A stretch of DNA of 64,000 bases from JAVBLP01 sp031553505 (GTDB lineage Bacteria > Elusimicrobiota > Endomicrobiia > Endomicrobiales > Endomicrobiaceae). The notes beneath the pieces were generated by a model. That model was not told the DNA's origin. It worked only from the letters and a program-made list of their open reading frames with translations, and searched no databases. The stretch covers positions 124,001 through 188,000 of the forward strand of contig JAVBLP010000003.1 of the NCBI GenBank assembly GCA_031553505.1, read 5' to 3'. The position numbers and the translations under genes were made by a program. Below, one piece after another: positions 8,792 through 17,198 of this stretch. Position 1 is the first letter of the stretch; the number at the start of each line of letters is the position of its first letter.

Positions 8792-10615
8792 TTATTCTTC
8801 GGATTCATTCTTTGACGATCTTTTTCTCGTCAAATGATTCAGGATTTTTTTTCTTAAGCGTACCGATGAAGGGGTAACTTCGGCAAGTTCGTCCGGAGCA
8901 ATATATTCTACTGCTTGCTCAAGACCCATTATTCTTGGAGGGGTAAGCATAGGCGCGTCATCCGAACCTTTGCTCCTCATATTGCTTAATTTTTTTAGTT
9001 TACACGGGTTTACGACTAAATCGTTTTCTCTGGAATTCTGCCCTACAATCATACCTTCATACACTTCAACGCCGGGTGCTACAAAAAGCTGTCCGCTTAA
9101 CTGTAGATTATCCAAAGCATAAGCCGTAGTTTTTCCGTGTTCTTTTGCGATAAATACGCCGTTAATCCTTAAATCGCTAAGATTTGTTTTTGGAAGATAG
9201 TCATAAAAGCTGTGGTGCATTATCCCTTCACCGCGAGTGTTGGTTAAAAATTCATTTTTAAAGCCTATCAAAGCTCTTGACGGTATTATATATTCAAGCC
9301 TTATCCTGTTTTCGCCTTCGGTAACCATGTTTTCAAGTTTTGCGGCCCTTTTGCCTACAAGTTCGAAAACAACTCCCTGATACTGGCTGTCAATATCCAG
9401 CGTAAGGTATTCCATAGGTTCGTAAATCTTTCCGCCTTTTTCTTTATAAATAACTTCAGGAGATGAAACCGCGAGCTCAAAACCTTCGCGCCTCATAGTT
9501 TCAATCAGGATGGTTAAATGGAGTTCTCCTCTGCCTGAAACTTTAAATCTTCCTTCGCCTTCAAGCGTTTCAACTTTTAAACCTACGTTTGTCTGGGCTT
9601 CTTTTTCAAGCCTGGCTTTCAAATGCCTGCTGGTTAAAAACTTCCCTTCTCTGCCCGCAAAAGGGGAATCGTTTACAAGAAAATCCATTGAAACGGTCGG
9701 TTCATCTATTGAAAGCGGAGGCAAAGGCAAAACGTCATATATGCCGCATACAGTGTCGCCAACTTCAACGCCTTCAAGTCCAGCAATCGCCACAATATCG
9801 CCGGCTTTTGCTTCGTCGGTTTCTTTTTTACCGAGCCCGAAAAATTTATCTATTCTTACCGCTTTTGAAATTTTAGTATTTACGCCGTTTGCCAAAGCGA
9901 CAGGTTGGCCCTTTTTTACCGTGCCGTTTAAAATTCTGCCGATCCCTACGCTCCCTAAGAAGTTATTGTAATCAAGCATGGTTATCTGCATCTGCAAAGG
10001 TTTTTCAACATTTGCAACCGGCGGCGGAACATGTGAAAGTATGGTTGCAAAAAGCGGTTCGATATCTTTTCCTTTTTCTTCCATCACAAGGCTTGCCCAG
10101 CCTTCGCGCCCTGAAGCATAAAGTATTGGAAAATCAAGCTGTTCATCGGTTGCGCCAAGCTTCATAAACAGGTCAAAAACATCATCAACAACAGCGCTGG
10201 GGGTAACATGCGGTTTGTCCATTTTGTTTATTACCACTATAGGGCGCAAACCAAGCGCAAGCGCTTTGCGCAGAACAAATCTTGTCTGCGGCATGGGGCC
10301 TTCGGCCGCGTCTACCATAAGTATGGCGCCGTCAACCATCTTCAAAACCCTTTCAACTTCGCTGCCAAAATCCGCGTGGCCGGGGGTATCAACAATATTA
10401 ATTGTGTTTCCCTGATAATTTACGGATGTGCATTTTGCGAGAATAGTAATGCCTCTTTCCCTTTCAAGCGGGTTAGAATCCAGCACCGCATCCTGCGCTT
10501 CATCGCTTTTTACGTCAAATTGGCCTGAAAATTTTAGTAATGAATCTACAACTGTTGTTTTGCCGTGGTCTACATGGGCTATAATAGCCACATTTCTAAC
10601 ATCGTTTCTTTTCAT
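8792..10615 (-). CDS. typA: Ribosome-associated GTPase TypA/BipA
   Basis: 607-aa translational GTPase involved in ribosome assembly and stress adaptation. From the N-terminus: P-loop AHVDHGKTT, RERGITI switch I, DTPGHADFG (G3), NKMD (G4), then EF-G-like domains and the BipA-specific C-terminus ending in RKKILNHLTRKRSSK. The length matches the family. It is the only clear housekeeping gene on the minus strand. The start has no recognisable Shine-Dalgarno; instead a GC-rich hairpin lies 12 nt upstream. Confidence 0.97.
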   Translation of the reverse strand: MKRNDVRNVAIIAHVDHGKTTVVDSLLKFSGQFDVKSDEAQDAVLDSNPLERERGITILAKCTSVNYQGNTINIVDTPGHADFGSEVERVLKMVDGAILMVDAAEGPMPQTRFVLRKALALGLRPIVVINKMDKPHVTPSAVVDDVFDLFMKLGATDEQLDFPILYASGREGWASLVMEEKGKDIEPLFATILSHVPPPVANVEKPLQMQITMLDYNNFLGSVGIGRILNGTVKKGQPVALANGVNTKISKAVRIDKFFGLGKKETDEAKAGDIVAIAGLEGVEVGDTVCGIYDVLPLPPLSIDEPTVSMDFLVNDSPFAGREGKFLTSRHLKARLEKEAQTNVGLKVETLEGEGRFKVSGRGELHLTILIETMRREGFELAVSSPEVIYKEKGGKIYEPMEYLTLDIDSQYQGVVFELVGKRAAKLENMVTEGENRIRLEYIIPSRALIGFKNEFLTNTRGEGIMHHSFYDYLPKTNLSDLRINGVFIAKEHGKTTAYALDNLQLSGQLFVAPGVEVYEGMIVGQNSRENDLVVNPCKLKKLSNMRSKGSDDAPMLTPPRIMGLEQAVEYIAPDELAEVTPSSVRLRKKILNHLTRKRSSKNESEE

Positions 10616-10627
10616 AAATTAAATAAA

Positions 10628-10649
10628 GCGACCCTATGCTGCGGGTCGC
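10628..10649 (-). promoter_or_regulatory. Hairpin in the typA 5' leader
   Basis: GCGACCC (10628-10634) and GGGTCGC (10643-10649) form a perfect 7-bp stem with an 8-nt loop. In the typA orientation the hairpin ends 12 nt before the start codon, and the stretch between is TTTATTTAATTT without a Shine-Dalgarno. It could control initiation on typA mRNA. Read on the + strand it is followed only by TCCTTTTT, so a terminator role is less fitting. Confidence 0.45.
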
Positions 10650-10674
10650 ATCCTTTTTATTAAAATTTTTAACT

Positions 10675-10703
10675 ATTATATATTTTCTTGGCGTTTTTTA
10701 CAA
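10675..10703 (-). promoter_or_regulatory. Predicted sigma-70-type promoter of typA
   Basis: On the minus strand TTGTAA (10703-10698), 17-nt spacer and TATAAT (10680-10675). Transcription would start near 10668, giving a leader of about 53 nt that includes the hairpin at 10628-10649. Confidence 0.55.
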
Positions 10704-10718
10704 ATATTACGTTTTTTG

Positions 10719-10770
10719 CCATATAAACGGCGTATAAATAAAAGTCAAAATCACGCTGTATTTTTATATG
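10719..10770. repeat. Imperfect inverted repeat in the typA/ORF intergenic region
   Basis: CCATATAAA (10719-10727) is perfectly complementary to TTTATATGG (10762-10770). Inside it CGGCGT and ACGCTG continue the pairing with one G-T pair and a small bulge. It lies between the divergent typA and + strand promoters, so an operator or small hairpin RNA is possible. Confidence 0.4.
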
Positions 10771-10778
10771 GTTTTTAC

Positions 10779-10808
10779 ATTGACAGCTGGTCATAAGTTT
10801 TATACAAT
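10779..10808 (+). promoter_or_regulatory. Predicted promoter upstream of a gene-free 200 nt
   Basis: TTGACA (10779-10784) with TATACA (10801-10806, spacer 16) or TACAAT (10803-10808, spacer 18). The next gene begins only at 11013 and has its own promoter, so this one may serve a long leader or a small RNA covering roughly 10815-10950. No coding frame is evident there. Confidence 0.4.
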
Positions 10809-10953
10809 CTATCTTTAAAATAAAATGAGTTTTCCATGGTAATATTAACCGGCAATTTTGAGCTTACAGGCAAAAAATACAACAGCAGCCATGAGATGCA
10901 GCTCCCTTTTTGTTGTTATAATAATTTGCGTTGGGTTTTGTGATATTTTTGCA

Positions 10954-10981
10954 TTGATAACCTGATTTGTTATGCTATAAA
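10954..10981 (+). promoter_or_regulatory. Predicted promoter of the 84-aa membrane protein gene
   Basis: TTGATA (10954-10959), 16-nt spacer, TATAAA (10976-10981). Transcription would begin near 10988, about 25 nt before the GTG start, and the leader contains the strong Shine-Dalgarno GGAGGAG (10999-11005). Confidence 0.5.
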
Positions 10982-11012
10982 TGATAGATTCATATTTTGG
11001 AGGAGCATAATA

Positions 11013-11267
11013 GTGCTAAATACAAATCCTACCACAAGCGATAATGAAAAAAAAGATGTATTGGCAGAGTTGAGAGCAAAGGCAAAAGCAAAAACGGAAG
11101 AAGAAAAAGCTAAAGAAGAAAAAGAAAGAATAGAAATAAATAAAAAATTTAACGAAACATTAATAATAGTAGTGCTCGTTATAATAGCAGTATTTATTGT
11201 CTATGCGCTTACTTCTTTTTCTGGTTGTATCAGTATTTTATTTACAGGAAAAGGTTTTGGTGCCTGA
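11013..11267 (+). CDS. Small single-span membrane protein, function unknown
   Basis: 84 aa starting at GTG with a strong GGAGGAG ribosome site 7 nt upstream. Residues 1-48 are highly charged and helical (Lys/Glu/Ala-rich, probably coiled coil, facing the cytoplasm). Residues about 50-68 form one hydrophobic helix (TLIIVVLVIIAVFIVYALT) followed by a short Gly-rich tail with one Cys. I do not recognise a family. It has its own promoter and sits 45 nt before hldD, so it may be co-transcribed with the LPS operon. Good ribosome site and codon pattern support a real gene. Confidence 0.7.
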   Translation: MLNTNPTTSDNEKKDVLAELRAKAKAKTEEEKAKEEKERIEINKKFNETLIIVVLVIIAVFIVYALTSFSGCISILFTGKGFGA

Positions 11268-11312
11268 CTTTTTGGTTTAAGTTTCTAATTTTAAATTTTT
11301 ATAGGAGTTTTT

Positions 11313-12275
11313 ATGATAATACTTACAGGCGGCGCCGGCTTTATAGGAAGCTGTTTTTTATGGAAACTAAACAGCGAAGGCATAAAAGACGTTTTGGTGG
11401 TTGACCATCTGGACGAAAGCGAAAAATGGAAAAACCTTGTAGGCAAAAAATATTATGACTATGTTCAAAAAAATGATTTTTTTACTGCTGTAGTACACAG
11501 GCAGGTGCCGAAACCGGAAGCGATTGTACATCTCGGGGCGTGCAGTTCAACAACTCTCACCGATGCGAATTATTACATAAAAAACAATTACGAATATTCA
11601 AAAGCTATGGCTTTATGGGCTTTTGAACTGGGCATTCCTTTTATATATGCTTCATCAGCTGCGACATACGGAAACGGAGAATTCGGATATGATGATGATA
11701 TTTCAAAACTTAACAGCCTTTCGCCGTTAAATATGTACGGTTTTTCAAAGCATATGTTTGATTTATGGCTTTTGAATAATAACTACATGAACAAAGCCGC
11801 CGGCATAAAATTTTTCAACGTTTTTGGGCCTAACGAATACCATAAAGGCGATATGAGAAGCGTTATATGCAAAAATTACGACGACGTTTCGCAAAAAGGC
11901 ATAATAAAGCTGTTTAAGTCATATAAAAAAGAATATAGTGACGGCGGACAGAGAAGGGATTTTGTTTATATAAAAGACGTTGTTGACGCCATGTATTTTT
12001 TGCTTAAAAACCCTTCAAAATCAGGTGTTTTTAACCTTGGCACAGGCAAATCCAGGACCTGGAACGATATAGCAAAATCGATGTTTGCGGCGGCAGGCAA
12101 GCCTGAAAATATCGAATATATTGAAATGCCGGATTATTTGAAGCCTAAATACCAATATTTTACGGAAGCAAAGATGGATAATCTGCGCAACGCCGGTTAC
12201 GACAAGCCTTTTATGGAGCTTGAAGATTCCGTGAAAGATTACTGTTTATATTTAAAAAATAAATCTTATCTTTAG
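11313..12275 (+). CDS. hldD: ADP-L-glycero-D-manno-heptose 6-epimerase
   Basis: Last step of ADP-heptose synthesis, epimerising C6 in the cytoplasm. It is an extended SDR enzyme of 320 aa: NAD(P)-binding GGAGFIG (residues 6-12), the YASSAATYG strand (about 112-120), and catalytic Tyr142/Lys146 in MYGFSK. The FNVFGPNEYHKGDM block (about 169-182) is typical of HldD. TTATAGGAGT provides the ribosome site. It is followed at 15 nt by rfaE1, the kinase of the same pathway. Confidence 0.95.
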   Translation: MIILTGGAGFIGSCFLWKLNSEGIKDVLVVDHLDESEKWKNLVGKKYYDYVQKNDFFTAVVHRQVPKPEAIVHLGACSSTTLTDANYYIKNNYEYSKAMALWAFELGIPFIYASSAATYGNGEFGYDDDISKLNSLSPLNMYGFSKHMFDLWLLNNNYMNKAAGIKFFNVFGPNEYHKGDMRSVICKNYDDVSQKGIIKLFKSYKKEYSDGGQRRDFVYIKDVVDAMYFLLKNPSKSGVFNLGTGKSRTWNDIAKSMFAAAGKPENIEYIEMPDYLKPKYQYFTEAKMDNLRNAGYDKPFMELEDSVKDYCLYLKNKSYL

Positions 12276-12290
12276 CCATTTGGAGTCAAA

Positions 12291-13280
12291 ATGAATCTGC
12301 TAAAATTAATTTCTGCATTCAAAAAACAGTCGGTTTTGGTTATCGGCGATACGATGATTGATAAGTTTATCTGGGGAAAAGTAAGCAGGATATCCCCGGA
12401 AGCTCCGGTGCCGGTAGTTGAAGTTACGAAAGAAACCGAAACTTTGGGCGGAGCCGGAAATGTGGCAAACAATATAACGGCCCTTGGCGGAAAAGCATAT
12501 ATAATAAGTGCGCTGGGAGAAGATATTACAGGCAAATCTTTAATTGAACTTCTCGATGAAAAAGGAATAAATTCAGATTATCTTGTATATGACGCCCAGA
12601 GGCCTACAATCATAAAAACCAGAATTATTGCTACAAACCAGCAGGTTGTAAGGGTTGATAAAGAAATAAAAGGTGTTTTCTCCCACTCAACGGAAGCCAA
12701 AATATTGAAAAACGTGGAGTTTTTAGTGCCGATGGTCAACGCGGTCATAATTTCGGACTACGGTAAAGGCGTCGTAAGCCAGAAAGTTTTAAAAAGGACG
12801 ATAACTCTTGCCAAAAAACATAAAATTCCGGTAACGGTTGACCCTAAAATTGAAAACTTTAAGAAATATAAACGCGTAACAACGATGACGCCGAATACGA
12901 AAGAAGCGATTGAAGGCATGAACGCAAGAAATATAAGGACAGATGAAGACATTGCAAGCCTGGGCAAAAAAATACTTAAAACTTTAAATTCAGATTCAGT
13001 GCTCATAACTCGCGGGGAAATGGGTATGACATTGATTCAGCCTAACAATAAAATTACAAACATTCCTACAAGGGCAAAAGAAGTTTATGATGTTACCGGA
13101 GCGGGCGATACGGTAATTTCTACGATGACGCTTGCTTTGGCCGCAAAAGCGGATTTGGTAAGCGCCGCGGAAATCGCAAACTTTGCGGCGGGCATTGTTG
13201 TAGGCAAAATCGGCACGGCGACTGCTTCTCCTCAAGAGCTTAACGAAACCATAACGGAATTTTATAAGGCCAAAAAATGA
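12291..13280 (+). CDS. rfaE1: D-glycero-beta-D-manno-heptose-7-phosphate kinase (HldE N-domain type)
   Basis: PfkB/ribokinase-fold kinase that makes heptose 1,7-bisphosphate. ISPEAPVPVVEV (34-45), GGAGNVANNI (53-62) and the anion-hole/catalytic GAGD (270-273) are visible. At 329 aa only the kinase domain is present. The nucleotidyltransferase half found in E. coli HldE is absent here and must be encoded elsewhere (RfaE2). The bisphosphate product is the substrate of GmhB, encoded at 6210. It overlaps kdsB by 4 nt. Confidence 0.94.
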   Translation: MNLLKLISAFKKQSVLVIGDTMIDKFIWGKVSRISPEAPVPVVEVTKETETLGGAGNVANNITALGGKAYIISALGEDITGKSLIELLDEKGINSDYLVYDAQRPTIIKTRIIATNQQVVRVDKEIKGVFSHSTEAKILKNVEFLVPMVNAVIISDYGKGVVSQKVLKRTITLAKKHKIPVTVDPKIENFKKYKRVTTMTPNTKEAIEGMNARNIRTDEDIASLGKKILKTLNSDSVLITRGEMGMTLIQPNNKITNIPTRAKEVYDVTGAGDTVISTMTLALAAKADLVSAAEIANFAAGIVVGKIGTATASPQELNETITEFYKAKK

Positions 13281-13999
13281 AAAAAGCCGTTATAATACCA
13301 TCAAGATACGGCTCAAGCAGATTTCCGGGAAAACCGTTGGCTTTGATAAAAGGAAAACCTCTTATACAGCACGTGCTTGAAAGAGTCGGCAAATGTAAAA
13401 ATATTGATTTTGCGGCTGTCGCTACTGATGACAAAAGAATTTTAGACGTCGTAAAGGGAATGGGTTATAACGCTTTTATGACGCCGTTAACCTGTAAAAG
13501 CGGCACGGACAGAGTTGCTTATGTCGCGGAAAATTTTTTGCAGGATTACGGTATTTTTATTAATGTTCAAGGCGATGAACCCTTGATAGACCCTAAACTT
13601 ATTGACAATCTTGTTTCAGAGCTTGCAAAAAATAAAGACCTTGAGTTTGTGACGGCAGCTTTTCCGATAAAAAAAGAAGAAGATATTAAAAACCCTAACA
13701 TCGTAAAGGTTGTTTTTGATTATGACGGATATGCTTTATATTTTTCCAGGTCATTAATTCCGTATAACAGGGATAATTCAAAAATAAAATATTACAAGCA
13801 TGTGGGTATATACGGATATAAGAAGGATTTTGTTGTTAACTTTTCAAAAAGCAAGCCTGCGATTTTGGAAAAAGCCGAGTGTTTAGAGCAGTTAAGGGCT
13901 TTGGAAAACGGAAATAAAATTAAAGTTATAATTACAAATAAAGATTCCATAGGGGTGGATACTCCCGGGGATGTTTTAAAAGTTGAGAGGCTATTATGA
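13277..13999 (+). CDS. kdsB: 3-deoxy-manno-octulosonate cytidylyltransferase (CMP-Kdo synthetase)
   Basis: Activates Kdo with CTP for LPS inner-core assembly. The N-terminal IIPSRYGSSRFPGKPLALI is the nucleotide-binding signature. NVQGDEPLIDP binds the metal and sugar, and KHVGIYGYKKDF is a late KdsB motif. 240 aa is normal. It overlaps rfaE1 and pyrG by 4 nt each. pyrG makes the CTP this enzyme consumes. Confidence 0.97.
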   Translation: MKKAVIIPSRYGSSRFPGKPLALIKGKPLIQHVLERVGKCKNIDFAAVATDDKRILDVVKGMGYNAFMTPLTCKSGTDRVAYVAENFLQDYGIFINVQGDEPLIDPKLIDNLVSELAKNKDLEFVTAAFPIKKEEDIKNPNIVKVVFDYDGYALYFSRSLIPYNRDNSKIKYYKHVGIYGYKKDFVVNFSKSKPAILEKAECLEQLRALENGNKIKVIITNKDSIGVDTPGDVLKVERLL

Positions 14000-15594
14000 G
14001 TACAAGCACAAAGTACGTTGTAGTTACCGGCGGAGTAATTTCATCTTTGGGAAAAGGTATTACGGCGGCATCGCTTGCCAGCCTTTTGAAAGCCAGAGGG
14101 ATTAAAGTAAATGTTCTAAAATGCGACCCGTATTTAAATATAAACCCCGGCCTTCTTTCTCCGACGCAGCATGGCGAAGTTTTTGTTACGTGCGACGGTA
14201 TGGAAACAGATTTAGATCTCGGACATTATGAAAGATTTGTGGATCAGGAAACCAATCGCGACAATACTGTTACGGCGGGAAGAATTTATGAAACTGTTTT
14301 AAATGCCGAAAAAAACGGTGAGTTTGCCGGAAAAACAATACAGGTTGTCCCTCATATAACAAACGAAATAAAATACCGCTTAAAAAAAGCTGCTGAAGGG
14401 TATGAGGTTTTAATAGTTGAGATAGGCGGCACGGTCGGCGACATTGAAGGTCTGCCTTTTCTTGAAGCGGTGAGACAATTTAGAACGGATGTGGGAAGAG
14501 ATAACGTAGTTCATTTACACGTAACTTTGGTGCCCTACATTAAAGCTTCGGAAGAGATGAAAACAAAGCCTACCCAGCACAGCGTTATGAAATTAAGAGA
14601 ACTTGGCATAGATCCTTCAATAATAGTCTGCCGCATGGATAATCCTCTTACTGAAGAATTGAGAGATAAAATCTCATTGTTTTGCAGCGTAGAAAAAAGA
14701 GCAGTTATAGAAGAAAGGGACGTTGAAAACTCCATTTACGAAGTGCCGATCAAGCTTCATGAAGAAAAACTTGATGATTTGGTTTTGGAATACCTGCATA
14801 TAAAAGCAAAACCTGCGGATTTGACACAGTGGAATGAAATGCTTAACGCCTGTATCAATCCTAAGCACAGCGTTGCGATTGCGATAGCCGGAAAATATAC
14901 GGAGCTTAAGGATTCTTATAAAAGCATATATGAAGCTTTAAAACACGGCGGTTTTGCAAATTCTGCCGCTGTAAAAATTAAATATGTCGATTTAGACAGC
15001 AAAAATATGCTTAAAGAGCTTGCGGAAGCCGACGCGATAATCGCTCCTGACGGAGCGGTAGAACCCGGAACTTTAGAGAAAAAACTTGAAGTGATAAAGT
15101 ACGCGAGGGAAAATAAAGTTCCTTTTTTCGGTATTTGCCTCGGTATGCAGTGTGCTGTTATAGAGTTTGCCAGAAATGTATGCAATATGCCTGACGCGGA
15201 CTCGCAGGAATTTAATAAAGACACTAAAAATCCGGTTGTGGTAAAAGGCCTTACGAAGAACGAAAAAGGCGAAGACATGAGGCTTGGCGCGTGGAATTGT
15301 ACTGTTAAAAAAGGAACAAAAGCTTTTGACGCTTATAAAACAGAAAAAGTCTCGGAGCGCCACCGCCATAGATATGAAGTAAATAATGATTTTGCCGAAA
15401 CGCTTGAAAAGAAAGGTTTGACGGTATCCGGCATAAATCCTGAAAAAAGTTTTATTGAGATGATAGAGATAAAGGATCATCCGTGGTTTATATGCGTGCA
15501 GTTTAATCCGGAATTTCAGTCAAGGCCTGTAAGGCCACATCCTTTATTTAAGGATTTTATATCTGCCGCGCTTAAGAAAAAGGAAAATAAATAA
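13996..15594 (+). CDS. pyrG: CTP synthase with altered glutaminase triad
   Basis: Converts UTP to CTP. The 532-aa protein has the synthetase domain (GGVISSLGKGITAASLA near residue 12, then LKCDPYLNINPG) and a C-terminal class I glutamine amidotransferase domain with nucleophile Cys381 in FGICLGMQ. The second triad block reads QFNPEF (Asn504, Glu506), where the family has QFHPEF: the catalytic His is Asn (codon AAT at 15505-15507). That would be expected to impair glutamine hydrolysis, leaving ammonia-dependent activity, unless it is a single-base error. It sits between kdsB (CTP user) and kdsA, overlapping kdsB by 4 nt. Confidence 0.96.
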   Translation: MSTSTKYVVVTGGVISSLGKGITAASLASLLKARGIKVNVLKCDPYLNINPGLLSPTQHGEVFVTCDGMETDLDLGHYERFVDQETNRDNTVTAGRIYETVLNAEKNGEFAGKTIQVVPHITNEIKYRLKKAAEGYEVLIVEIGGTVGDIEGLPFLEAVRQFRTDVGRDNVVHLHVTLVPYIKASEEMKTKPTQHSVMKLRELGIDPSIIVCRMDNPLTEELRDKISLFCSVEKRAVIEERDVENSIYEVPIKLHEEKLDDLVLEYLHIKAKPADLTQWNEMLNACINPKHSVAIAIAGKYTELKDSYKSIYEALKHGGFANSAAVKIKYVDLDSKNMLKELAEADAIIAPDGAVEPGTLEKKLEVIKYARENKVPFFGICLGMQCAVIEFARNVCNMPDADSQEFNKDTKNPVVVKGLTKNEKGEDMRLGAWNCTVKKGTKAFDAYKTEKVSERHRHRYEVNNDFAETLEKKGLTVSGINPEKSFIEMIEIKDHPWFICVQFNPEFQSRPVRPHPLFKDFISAALKKKENK

Positions 15595-15596
15595 TT

Positions 15597-16421
15597 ATGC
15601 AGGCTAAAAAAGTAAAAATCGGCAAAGATATCATTCTTTCTAATGAACTGCCTTTGGCTGTTATTGCGGGGCCGTGCGTTATAGAAAGTGAAAAACATAC
15701 TTTAAACCTGGCTGTAAAACTTAAAAAGATTGCGGCGGCTTTAAAGGTGCCTTTCATTTTTAAAGCTTCTTACGATAAAGCCAACCGTTCTTCCGTATGC
15801 TCGTACAGGGGGCCCGGGATTGAAGAAGGTTTGGAAATATTAAAAAAAATCAGGACGCAGTTGAAAGTGCCTGTTTTGACAGATGTCCACACAGAACAAC
15901 AGGCCGCAAAAGCAGCGCAGTTTGTGGATATTATACAGATACCAGCTTTTCTTTCCCGCCAGACTGATTTAATAAGAGCGTGCGCGGAAACCGGCAAACC
16001 GGTAAACATAAAAAAAGGGCAGTTTCTTGCGCCTGAAGATATATTTAACGTTATTAAAAAAGCGGAACATTTTGGAAATAAACAGCTTTCTTTAACCGAA
16101 AGAGGAATATCTTTCGGTTATCATAATTTAGTTGTTGATTTCAGAGGTATTGAAGTTATGAAACAATCCGGATATCCCGTAATATTTGACGCTACTCACA
16201 GCGTTCAACTGCCGGGCGGCGCAGGAACAAAAAGCGCCGGAAACAGAGAGTTTGTTCTGCCTTTGGTAAAAGCGGCGGCAGCGGTCGGCGTAGCGGCGTT
16301 GTTTCTTGAAGTGCATGAAAATCCTGAAAAGGCGCTTTCCGACGGCGCAAACAGCGTTGATCTGAAGTATTTTAAAGAAATATTACAAAAAGCCAAACTT
16401 ATAGATAAGGCGGTAAAATGA
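15597..16421 (+). CDS. kdsA: Kdo-8-phosphate synthase
   Basis: Condenses arabinose 5-phosphate with phosphoenolpyruvate to Kdo-8-phosphate. It is a 274-aa TIM barrel. IAGPCVIES places Cys27 at the position that marks the metal-dependent class (as in Aquifex), where the E. coli metal-independent type has Asn. KASYDKANRSS, GLEILKKIR and FDATHSVQLPGG are conserved active-site blocks. It starts 2 nt after pyrG and overlaps the next small gene by 4 nt. Confidence 0.97.
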   Translation: MQAKKVKIGKDIILSNELPLAVIAGPCVIESEKHTLNLAVKLKKIAAALKVPFIFKASYDKANRSSVCSYRGPGIEEGLEILKKIRTQLKVPVLTDVHTEQQAAKAAQFVDIIQIPAFLSRQTDLIRACAETGKPVNIKKGQFLAPEDIFNVIKKAEHFGNKQLSLTERGISFGYHNLVVDFRGIEVMKQSGYPVIFDATHSVQLPGGAGTKSAGNREFVLPLVKAAAAVGVAALFLEVHENPEKALSDGANSVDLKYFKEILQKAKLIDKAVK

Positions 16422-16657
16422 AATCGGAAGAGAAGCAGGAAATAAACAAACCTTGGAAACCGACATATAAATGGATGGGCGTAACGGCAGGAATAATTCT
16501 GGCGTTTTTAATAATATCGTTTTTTGTCCTTAATATCGTCCTTAAGCCTTATATGAGGGAAATTCCCATGGACGTTACTCCTTGGCTTGCAGAGAAAAAA
16601 ATTGAAAGGGAAATTCCGGCGCCTAAAACTGGAGAGATAAATAATAATGCCCAATAA
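16418..16657 (+). CDS. Small membrane-anchored protein between kdsA and kdsC
   Basis: 79 aa, not matched to a family. It has a charged N-terminus (about 25 residues), one transmembrane helix (about residues 27-47, VTAGIILAFLIISFFVLNIV), then about 30 residues with Pro and charged residues, probably periplasmic. It is tightly coupled: 4-nt overlap with kdsA and 11-nt overlap with kdsC. Position inside a Kdo cassette suggests an LPS-assembly or scaffold role, which is inference only. Confidence 0.75.
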   Translation: MKSEEKQEINKPWKPTYKWMGVTAGIILAFLIISFFVLNIVLKPYMREIPMDVTPWLAEKKIEREIPAPKTGEINNNAQ

Positions 16658-17198
16658 CAAAATTAAAAGCAAATCTTCAATTTTGAAAAAGGTGAAAAAC
16701 ATTAAGCTTCTTGCCTGTGATGTTGACGGTGTGTTAACGCGCGGTGAAATAATAATATTTAACAACGGTGAAGAAGTTAAAATATGGAATGTTAAAGACG
16801 GCCTTGGCTATAACGAATTAAGAAGCTCTTTCCCGAGAATCAAAACCGCCTGGATAACCGGCAGGGAATCTTTACAGGTTAAACAGCGTGCGGAAAGTTT
16901 AAAAATAGATTATTTGGTTCAAAACTGTATGGGCAAAAAACATGCGCTTGACGCTATACTGAAAGAAAGCGGTTGTGACGAATCGGAAACTGCGTATATA
17001 GGCGATGATATTGTGGATATTCCCATTTTAAGCCGCGTCGGTTTTGCGGTTTGCCCTAAAGACGCGAATGAATCCGCAAAAAAACATGCGGATTATATCT
17101 CTTCTTTTGCCGGAGGAGATGGCGTAGTCAGGGAAGTAATTGAAATTATTATGAAAGCAAAAGGTGAATGGGATAAAGTTTTAGAAAGGTATAAATGA
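16647..17198 (+). CDS. kdsC: Kdo-8-phosphate phosphatase
   Basis: HAD phosphatase that releases free Kdo from Kdo-8-phosphate, between KdsA and KdsB in the pathway. The nucleophile motif is DVDGVLT (Asp25, Asp27). TGRES gives motif II and GDDIVDIPIL motif IV. 183 aa and lack of a cap domain fit KdsC. It overlaps the preceding small gene by 11 nt and lpxL by 4 nt. Confidence 0.95.
   Translation: MPNNKIKSKSSILKKVKNIKLLACDVDGVLTRGEIIIFNNGEEVKIWNVKDGLGYNELRSSFPRIKTAWITGRESLQVKQRAESLKIDYLVQNCMGKKHALDAILKESGCDESETAYIGDDIVDIPILSRVGFAVCPKDANESAKKHADYISSFAGGDGVVREVIEIIMKAKGEWDKVLERYK

Noticed and set aside
9510..9971. Long + strand frames opposite typA (also 9889-10167 and 10208-10528)
   Set aside because: Antisense shadows of the conserved typA codons; no ribosome sites or recognisable protein motifs.
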